From: Roseburia_D sp964388945
Lineage (GTDB): Bacteria; Bacillota; Clostridia; Lachnospirales; Lachnospiraceae
Direction of reading: 5' to 3'
Assembly (NCBI GenBank): GCA_964388945.1
Contig: CAYMCM010000067.1
Coordinates: 1-11,901 of the forward strand
DNA length: 11,901 bases
Made by a program: the position numbers and the translations under genes. The notes beneath the pieces are model-generated. The model worked only from the letters and a program-made list of their open reading frames with translations, searched no databases and was not told where the DNA came from. Shown here in pieces: positions 7,677-11,901 of this stretch (position 1 is its first letter; every line of letters begins with the position of its first letter).

Positions 7677-9143
7677 TTATACTGATTCTCTCAAATCCTG
7701 TGCCAGCATATAAATGTCTTCTAAGATCTTTCTGCAATTCCTCATATCTTCTACCGTAGAATCCGCAGTACGCAGACCTTCTGTGGAAGAAGCCGCGATC
7801 TCCTCTCCGGTCGCCGACAGTTGGGTGATATTATCGGAAATAACACCGGTCGCATCCAAAATCTTTTTAATGCTTGCTTCTGCTTCGTTGATATTGTTCG
7901 TGAGCGCTTCCACTTCCTCACCGACTTTTCCGAATTTCTCTCTGGTATTTTCGATCAATTCATTCTGTTTTTCCACAGATGCAACTGAATTTGTGATACT
8001 GTCATTTGCACGCTTTGTATCATCATTTAACTTATTGATGATCTCAGTGATATTATTGGAAGCCTCCTTTGTCTGTTCAGAAAGCTGGCGGATCTCTTCT
8101 GCCACTACCGCAAAACCTTTTCCCGCTTCTCCGGCACGCGCAGCCTCAATGGACGCATTCAACGCAAGCAGATTCGTCTGACTTGAAATATTGATGATCG
8201 TGCCGACAAAATTCTGCACTTCTTCTACTTTAGACGTCAGGCTCTGGATCACTTCAACCGTAACATTACTTGCGTCCTCTACGTTTCTCGCCTGCTCTTT
8301 CAGTTCACGCACAACCCCGGCTCCTTCTTTCACCGTCTCGTCCGTCCGGCGGGATGCTGCGATCATTTCGCGGATACCGTTTTCCGTAGCATCGGTATTA
8401 CCCTGAATATCCGAACACATAACCGCCTGTTTCTGAATCGCTTCTGCTGTATTCTCTGTGCTTTCTGCGATATTATTGATCGATGTATGACTGACATCAA
8501 TACTATTCTCCAGATTGTCCAGCATACTCATTGCATCATCAAAATGCCGCATGACATTGTCTGCAACCAACGTCATTTTCTTGTTGCTCTCCTCTTGCAT
8601 TTCTGCGGCTTTCTGAAGCCCTTCCATATTTTCCCGATTAAACATAGTCAAAAGCTTAGTAACGCTGATCGATGCATAGGCAACCAGACACAGAACAAAT
8701 ATCGCAAGCACATCATCTGTCATCCGTTCCGAATTCGATATATCAAACTGAGCAATCAGCCGAATGGTATTCACGGCAAGCACCACGATGTTTCCTGCGA
8801 CCATCAGACGATAATCCAGATACGCAAATGTCGCGATCATCATCGGAAGTGCGTACGTCCATGTTCCGACCGTAGAATTTAACAGCATAACGACCACATA
8901 ACCGACAGCCAGACTCGTACAAAGCATGATTGCTCCCTGTCTCGTTTCACTCTTGGTTGCATGTCCAAACGCCGAAACTGCAATCACCGCCACCGCTGTT
9001 ACCAACTGCACGATCGCCTTCCACGCAGTCGCATCTTTGTTTGTCGCAAGGTAGGCAAGCATGGTCAATGCCACATAGCCATACGTGATCACGATAACCA
9101 GGAACACTTTTTTACTTGCTCTTCTATATTGTTGTTCTGTCAT
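7677..9143 (-). CDS. Methyl-accepting chemotaxis protein, multi-pass membrane sensor
   Basis: Transmembrane chemoreceptor that would control a CheA/CheW kinase complex. The 488-aa protein has about six hydrophobic segments in its first 165 residues (about 13-34, 42-60, 71-88, 97-113, 115-133, 144-165). It has no sizeable extracytoplasmic sensor domain and no obvious HAMP domain. A long helical cytoplasmic part follows (about 175-488). It contains the nearly invariant signalling tip around 329-366 (SSQTNLLALNASIEAARAGE, then GKGFAVVAEEIRQL). No C-terminal CheR/CheB-docking pentapeptide is visible. The ATG at 9143 is chosen because GGAG lies 7 nt upstream. The longer in-frame reading would start at a TTG that is the -35 box itself. 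It is a single-gene unit with its own promoter and terminator. The signal is unknown; sensing through the membrane helices is an inference. Confidence 0.93.
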   Translation of the reverse strand: MTEQQYRRASKKVFLVIVITYGYVALTMLAYLATNKDATAWKAIVQLVTAVAVIAVSAFGHATKSETRQGAIMLCTSLAVGYVVVMLLNSTVGTWTYALPMMIATFAYLDYRLMVAGNIVVLAVNTIRLIAQFDISNSERMTDDVLAIFVLCLVAYASISVTKLLTMFNRENMEGLQKAAEMQEESNKKMTLVADNVMRHFDDAMSMLDNLENSIDVSHTSINNIAESTENTAEAIQKQAVMCSDIQGNTDATENGIREMIAASRRTDETVKEGAGVVRELKEQARNVEDASNVTVEVIQSLTSKVEEVQNFVGTIINISSQTNLLALNASIEAARAGEAGKGFAVVAEEIRQLSEQTKEASNNITEIINKLNDDTKRANDSITNSVASVEKQNELIENTREKFGKVGEEVEALTNNINEAEASIKKILDATGVISDNITQLSATGEEIAASSTEGLRTADSTVEDMRNCRKILEDIYMLAQDLRESV

Positions 9144-9180
9144 ACAACTTCTCCCTCTCTTTCGATTTTCGATTTCTTTT

Positions 9181-9209
9181 ATCATACATCCTGCATCCAT
9201 TTTTGTCAA
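9181..9209 (-). promoter_or_regulatory. Promoter of the MCP gene (TTGACA-17-TATGAT)
   Basis: A perfect -35 TTGACA (9204-9209) and -10 TATGAT (9181-9186) are 17 nt apart on the minus strand, with initiation expected near 9174. This leaves a leader of about 30 nt with a good Shine-Dalgarno. It is a sigma-A promoter, not the TAAA/GCCGATAA type used by flagellar sigma-D/sigma-28. An inverted repeat, ACCAC-TCCT-GTGGT (9215-9228), lies immediately upstream of the -35 box. Confidence 0.88.
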
Positions 9210-9266
9210 AGCATACCACTCCTGTGGTCATATTTCGTCTTTCTTGTCGACAAAACCAACAAAACG

Positions 9267-9857
9267 TCACTTTCTCATATGCTCAAACTGTCCTCTGATA
9301 TCCGGAAACGATTTTACCGACGCCGGATGCGCCGGATGCTCTCCCAGATGCTTTTCCATCCATATCATGTCATACCAGCGTCCAAATTTATATCCGCATG
9401 CGTGAAACTTCCCGACCAGACGATACCCCATATGTTCATGAAACTGCGCACTGTTCTTCGTCACATACTCATCTTCCTTCTCTATATAAGTAATGCACGC
9501 ATTCACATTCAGGATATTCTGTAAGATAAGAGCCTGTTCTAATGCCTCATACAGCCTTCTTCCAGCCCCTTTCTTTTTCCTGTCCTTTCTTAAATAGATC
9601 GAGGTCTCAACTGACCAGTCATACGCAGGACGCCCTTTAAACGCTCCGGCATAGGCATATCCGATGATCTCACCATCTTCTTCCGCGACCAGATATGGAT
9701 ATTTCTCCAAAGTATGGCAGATCCGTCCTTCAAACTCCTCCACCGACGGAATTTCATACTCAAACGTGATCGCAGTCTCTGTCACATACGGGGCATAAAT
9801 CGAAAGCAGCATTTCTGCATCTTCCGGCTTCGCAACCCGTATTTTTTGATCTTCCAC
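9267..9857 (-). CDS. GNAT family N-acetyltransferase (phosphinothricin acetyltransferase-like)
   Basis: Acetyl-CoA-dependent N-acetyltransferase most like the PAT/MnaT branch, whose members acetylate small amines such as methionine sulfoximine, phosphinothricin or certain amino acids. In the 196-aa protein the N-terminal pattern is IRVAKPEDAEMLLSIYAPYV (7-26). The central strand GYAYAGAFKGRPAYDWSVE (66-84) is followed by the acetyl-CoA pyrophosphate loop around KKKGAGRRLYEAL (94-106). FHEHMGYRLVGKFHACGYKFG and WYDMIWMEK follow, as in that branch. A tail of about 25 residues rich in His and Pro runs past the usual end. GTG at 9857 is chosen: GGAGG lies 8 nt upstream, and the longer reading to 9923 runs into the tRNA terminator. 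A weak TTGTTT-16-TATTAA promoter is possible just upstream. The true substrate is unknown; the resistance name need not reflect function. Confidence 0.88.
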   Translation of the reverse strand: MEDQKIRVAKPEDAEMLLSIYAPYVTETAITFEYEIPSVEEFEGRICHTLEKYPYLVAEEDGEIIGYAYAGAFKGRPAYDWSVETSIYLRKDRKKKGAGRRLYEALEQALILQNILNVNACITYIEKEDEYVTKNSAQFHEHMGYRLVGKFHACGYKFGRWYDMIWMEKHLGEHPAHPASVKSFPDIRGQFEHMRK

Positions 9858-9900
9858 ACCATCACCCTCCCTGTATTTTTTAATAGGAACAAAGTAGATC

Positions 9901-9939
9901 AAAACAAAAAATCCGAAAGCCAACAGCTCTCGGATTTTT
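9901..9939 (-). terminator. Rho-independent terminator after tRNA-Leu
   Basis: In minus-strand RNA, a 14-bp stem (arms 9926-9939 and 9907-9920, one G-U pair) closes a 5-nt loop. It is followed by a T-tract, TTTTTTGTTTT. It begins 6 nt after the tRNA 3' end and separates the tRNA from the acetyltransferase gene. Confidence 0.9.
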
Positions 9940-9945
9940 AAGTTA

Positions 9946-10029
9946 TGCAGGAAAAGGGACTTGAACCCTCACGATATTGCTACCACAGGCACCTGAAGCC
10001 TGCGCGTCTGCCAATTCCGCCATTCCTGC
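9946..10029 (-). tRNA. tRNA-Leu, anticodon CAG
   Basis: An 84-nt class II tRNA decoding CUG. The acceptor stem GCAGGAA (10023-10029) pairs with TTCCTGC near the 3' end, with discriminator A at 9946. The anticodon stem CAGGC/GCCTG encloses the loop TTCAGGT, so the anticodon is CAG. A long variable arm (TGGTAGCAATATCG) follows, as expected for leucine. The T-loop is TTCAAGT on a T-stem whose outermost pair is G-U. The 3' CCA is not encoded, since TAAC follows the discriminator. The 5' G, promoter and terminator are all in place. A near-copy lies at the right edge of the window. Confidence 0.97.
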
Positions 10030-10074
10030 ACATTGATAAGTATGAAATTACGTCGCAACTCAGCGACAAAACAT

Positions 10075-10103
10075 ACTATACATGAAATTGTTGGAATTGT
10101 CAA
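10075..10103 (-). promoter_or_regulatory. Promoter of tRNA-Leu (TTGACA-17-TATAGT)
   Basis: Consensus -35 TTGACA (10098-10103) and -10 TATAGT (10075-10080) are spaced 17 nt apart on the minus strand, with initiation near 10068. The predicted 5' leader of about 39 nt starts with a small hairpin, GTCGC-N6-GCGAC (10052-10067). The -35 box begins 25 nt after the stop of the anti-sigma gene. No good terminator separates them, so read-through into the tRNA is possible. Confidence 0.88.
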
Positions 10104-10128
10104 CACTTTTTTGAAAAAAGATTTTAAA

Positions 10129-11025
10129 CTATTCGCTGAATGTTTCAACGGTTTCGGATGGTGTATCCGTTTCCGTGTGAAATGGACAATCGTAACGAAT
10201 ATAGACATTGAATCCGTGATGCTCGACTTCGCCCTTTTCATTAACGGGGGCGGTGTACCATTGTGTGGTGACTAAGAGAACATCGGGATTATTGGAATCT
10301 ACAAAAACTTCGTAGGTACCTTCATTGCTTGCGAAGGCTCCACGCGGAACAGTATCATAGCCAGAAAATTCTGTAGTACCCGCAAAGATAAATCCATCTG
10401 GCGCATCACCTTCTATACGGATTCCATAGGTGTTCTCCATGGTATCATAGTATTCGGTGCTGACATCAGGAAAATTACCGTAGCTTTCAGCAGTCCACAT
10501 GGAGATATAATACATATTCTGGTAACAAATAAGATCTTTTCCACGCAGTCTGATGTCTACATATCTTACATAGGCATTATGAGGTTCGGTTCTGTTGAGC
10601 GTATTCGATGCATCAACCGTTCCGTCTGTTAGAACTTCTTGATAAACATAGACCCATTCCGGTATATCTGGATTAACAAAGTAGGGACAATTTTCCGATT
10701 CATCAATAGTAACTTCTCCAACTTGAAGAAATCCGTCTGGTAATTCGTCAGTTACTGCTAAATGAGAGGATATTACATAAGTTGTTCCGTTTACGATGAG
10801 TGAGGAAGGTCCATCATAAGATTCCATAGTGTCATGAGGTGAGGGTATTTCTTCAATATGGTGGAGTGCGATAGGGATTGCAAGAACAACGATAAGGCAC
10901 AAGCAAGCAGCCATAGTCCCCCATTTGAGCCAACGAAACGGTTTTACTTTTTTTATTTGTTTTGCTTCTTTGATTTTGTGGTCGCTGATATCGCCAATTA
11001 CTTCGTATAATTTTTCGTTTGTCAT
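10129..11025 (-). CDS. Membrane-anchored probable anti-sigma protein of the ECF pair
   Basis: A 298-aa single-pass membrane protein. Residues 1-34 are basic and predicted to be cytoplasmic (MTNEKLYEVIGDISDHKIKE, then a Lys-rich stretch). Residues 35-54 form a hydrophobic helix, and 55-298 should be extracytoplasmic. No enzyme motif is seen. The outer part contains two similar segments, each with PDGF (96-99 and 209-212), then a hydrophobic strand, then YVRY (152-155) or YIRY (275-278). This looks like a duplicated small domain. There is no HxxxCxxC zinc anti-sigma motif. The start codon overlaps the stop of the ECF sigma gene (ATGA), so the two are translationally coupled. That pairing, the short cytoplasmic tail and the family's habit are the basis for calling it an anti-sigma factor; direct homology to a characterised one is not shown. 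Confidence 0.72.
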   Translation of the reverse strand: MTNEKLYEVIGDISDHKIKEAKQIKKVKPFRWLKWGTMAACLCLIVVLAIPIALHHIEEIPSPHDTMESYDGPSSLIVNGTTYVISSHLAVTDELPDGFLQVGEVTIDESENCPYFVNPDIPEWVYVYQEVLTDGTVDASNTLNRTEPHNAYVRYVDIRLRGKDLICYQNMYYISMWTAESYGNFPDVSTEYYDTMENTYGIRIEGDAPDGFIFAGTTEFSGYDTVPRGAFASNEGTYEVFVDSNNPDVLLVTTQWYTAPVNEKGEVEHHGFNVYIRYDCPFHTETDTPSETVETFSE

Positions 11026-11582
11026 AGCTCATAACCCCTTTCTATTAAATAGTTTTTTAATTTCAATCGGATACGATGAAGAGTCATGGATACTGCATTT
11101 TCTTTCATATGAAACTGTTTAGCAATGTCGGTGATGCTGTCTGTATACCAGTATCTGCATAAGAAAATCTTTCTTTTTTCAGTGGAGAGAGTATCCAGAA
11201 AGGAATCAATTGCTTTTGCCAATTCTTTATATTCCAGTTCCTGTTCTACGTTGCCTTTGCCGGAAACACATTCACTGAGCTCATCCAATACTGCTGAAAG
11301 TTCACTTCCGCCACGTTTTTCTGCGGTATTATACTTATAACGATTAAAGGATAAATTTCTTGTGATTTTACCAAGAAAAGTGGAAAGCACATGAGGTCTG
11401 TGAGGCGGCATGGCATTCCATGCGTTCAGATAGGTGTCATTGACACATTCTTCTGCATCTTCATGATTGCCTACGATATTTTTAGCAATAGCAGAGAGAT
11501 AATGTCCATATTTTCCTGCGGTTTCAGAGATTGCATTTTGATCTCGGTTCCAATACATCTGTACGATTCTAAAATCTTCGAT
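11022..11582 (-). CDS. ECF sigma factor (sigma-70 family), unusual start
   Basis: Extracytoplasmic-function sigma factor with region 2 (about residues 10-75 counted from the internal ATG; NHEDAEECVNDTYLNAWNAM is the core-binding part). Region 4 (about 112-172) has the helix-turn-helix TDIAKQFHMKENAVSMTLHR. The first ATG in frame is at 11558 (178 aa) but has no Shine-Dalgarno. The frame stays open upstream with no ATG, GTG or TTG. A strong purine-rich site, AAAGGGGGG (11590-11598), is followed after 7 nt by an in-frame ATC at 11582. Starting there adds xEDFRIVQ before MYWNRD, which restores the length I expect for this family. I therefore place the start at 11582, as an AUC start or a mutated ATG, with 11558 as the alternative. 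It is coupled to the anti-sigma gene by an ATGA overlap. Confidence 0.85.
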   Translation of the reverse strand: MEDFRIVQMYWNRDQNAISETAGKYGHYLSAIAKNIVGNHEDAEECVNDTYLNAWNAMPPHRPHVLSTFLGKITRNLSFNRYKYNTAEKRGGSELSAVLDELSECVSGKGNVEQELEYKELAKAIDSFLDTLSTEKRKIFLCRYWYTDSITDIAKQFHMKENAVSMTLHRIRLKLKNYLIERGYEL

Positions 11583-11589
11583 TGTAAAA

Positions 11590-11598
11590 CCCCCCTTT
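11590..11598 (-). promoter_or_regulatory. Shine-Dalgarno of the ECF sigma gene, facing ATC
   Basis: AAAGGGGGG on the minus strand, 7 nt before the in-frame ATC at 11582 and 31 nt before the first in-frame ATG at 11558. The spacing suits the ATC, not the ATG. The site contains a run of six G, a place where length changes can arise. Confidence 0.55.
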
Positions 11599-11700
11599 CT
11601 GAATTGATTGTCCGTTCATCTATATACAAAACTTTTCTTTCAAAATCTCACATATTTCCAAAAACTTTTTCATGTGGAGCAAATTTACGAAAAGAAAATA

Positions 11701-11736
11701 ATTCAACTAAAGTGTGTTATTAAAATTAAGTTGAAT
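11701..11736. repeat. 8-bp inverted repeat in the ECF leader region
   Basis: ATTCAACT (11701-11708) and AGTTGAAT (11729-11736) are perfect reverse complements separated by 20 nt. They lie in the A+T-rich 255-nt gap between the ECF sigma gene and the edge tRNA. The gap shows no gene and no consensus promoter that I trust. The repeat could be an operator or chance in A+T-rich DNA. Confidence 0.35.
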
Positions 11737-11837
11737 AAGATGAAACTTGAAAAGGATTAAAAGAATTGACTGGAGTAATGTCTGGTATATATAACAATCA
11801 GTGATGATGGGATTTATACGAAGGAATAAAAAAATAG

Positions 11838-11901
11838 TGCAGGAAGTGGGACTTGAACCCACACGATATTGCTACCACAGGCACCTGAAGCCTGCGCGTC
11901 T
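11838..11901 (-). tRNA. tRNA-Leu, anticodon CAG, 3' part (cut by window edge)
   Basis: The last 64 nt of a second tRNA-Leu(CAG). The anticodon arm CAGGC-TTCAGGT-GCCTG, long variable arm, T-arm GTGGG-TTCAAGT-CCCAC, 3' acceptor strand TTCCTGC and discriminator A (11838) are present. The 5' 20 or so nt are outside the window. It matches the tRNA at 9946-10029 at 61 of 64 positions. All three changes are in the T-stem and keep it paired. No CCA is encoded. A run of seven T follows the gene (11828-11834 on the minus strand) without a clear hairpin, so some transcripts may run on into the ECF leader. Confidence 0.95.

Noticed and set aside
9144..9209. 22-residue N-terminal extension of the MCP protein from a TTG
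   Set aside because: That TTG is the first codon of the -35 box TTGACA, so it lies upstream of the transcript start.
9244..9253. Perfect 10-bp palindrome TTGTCGACAA after the acetyltransferase gene
   Set aside because: It has no loop or T-tract and contains a common restriction-type hexamer. It is probably chance.
8961..9524. A 187-codon plus-strand open frame
   Set aside because: It lies antisense to the MCP 5' end, its promoter and the acetyltransferase gene, and has no recognisable domain or Shine-Dalgarno.
9858..9923. 22-residue hydrophobic N-terminal extension of the acetyltransferase, resembling a signal peptide
   Set aside because: It would begin in the tRNA terminator hairpin. A good Shine-Dalgarno points to GTG at 9857.
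10116..10131. Terminator after the anti-sigma gene (CTTTTTTCAAAAAAG)
   Set aside because: The stem is nearly all A-T pairs with no GC core and no following T-tract, so it is unlikely to work as a terminator.
9969..10241. 90-codon minus-strand open frame across the tRNA-Leu gene
   Set aside because: It runs through the tRNA and its promoter, so it is not a credible coding region.
11766..11795. Plus-strand promoter-like TTGACT with TATATA/TATAAC
   Set aside because: It would only drive antisense RNA across the edge tRNA. The -10 lies in a simple TATATATA run and there is no supporting gene.

Overview
The window looks like chromosomal DNA of a low-to-mid GC Clostridia, most likely a Lachnospiraceae member. 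This rests on three things: the gene order dGTPase - primase - housekeeping sigma - trmK - NIF3, an A-type RNase P RNA in a Firmicutes-like background, and an ECF sigma/anti-sigma pair of the kind common in gut Lachnospiraceae. No species is assigned. Every gene I can support lies on the minus strand, so transcription runs from high to low coordinates.

Read in the direction of transcription: (1) The 3' part of a tRNA-Leu(CAG) gene at the right edge (11838-11901, cut by the window). (2) An A+T-rich leader, then an ECF sigma factor and a membrane-anchored probable anti-sigma protein, joined by an ATGA overlap (about 11582 to 10129). (3) A complete second tRNA-Leu(CAG) with a strong promoter and terminator (9946-10029). 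(4) A GNAT acetyltransferase (9267-9857). (5) A methyl-accepting chemotaxis protein with a six-helix membrane domain, its own near-consensus promoter and a terminator (7677-9143). (6) A tight six-gene run, dgt - dnaG - rpoD - trmK - NIF3-like - TGS-domain nucleoside kinase (7492 to 181). (7) The 5' part of the RNase P RNA gene (1 to about 126) behind its own promoter and cut by the left edge.

The six-gene run is a variant of the macromolecular-synthesis operon. It joins dNTP hydrolysis, replication priming, the main sigma factor, tRNA methylation and a nucleoside kinase. Spacing is tight: 18 nt, 53 nt, 3 nt, a 4-nt ATGA overlap, and a stop codon inside the next gene's Shine-Dalgarno. I see no terminator inside the run or between its last gene and the rnpB promoter.

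The accessory part is the sigma/anti-sigma cassette. It sits between two tRNA-Leu(CAG) genes that are identical over 40 nt at a stretch. It is visibly more A+T-rich than its surroundings. The sigma gene has an unusual start: a good Shine-Dalgarno faces an in-frame AUC, not an AUG. The anti-sigma protein has a very short cytoplasmic tail and what looks like a duplicated outer domain. I found no CRISPR array, insertion sequence, phage gene or defence system. The main novelty candidates are this cassette, a charged insert in RpoD, and the lost editing-site histidines in the kinase's synthetase-like domain.
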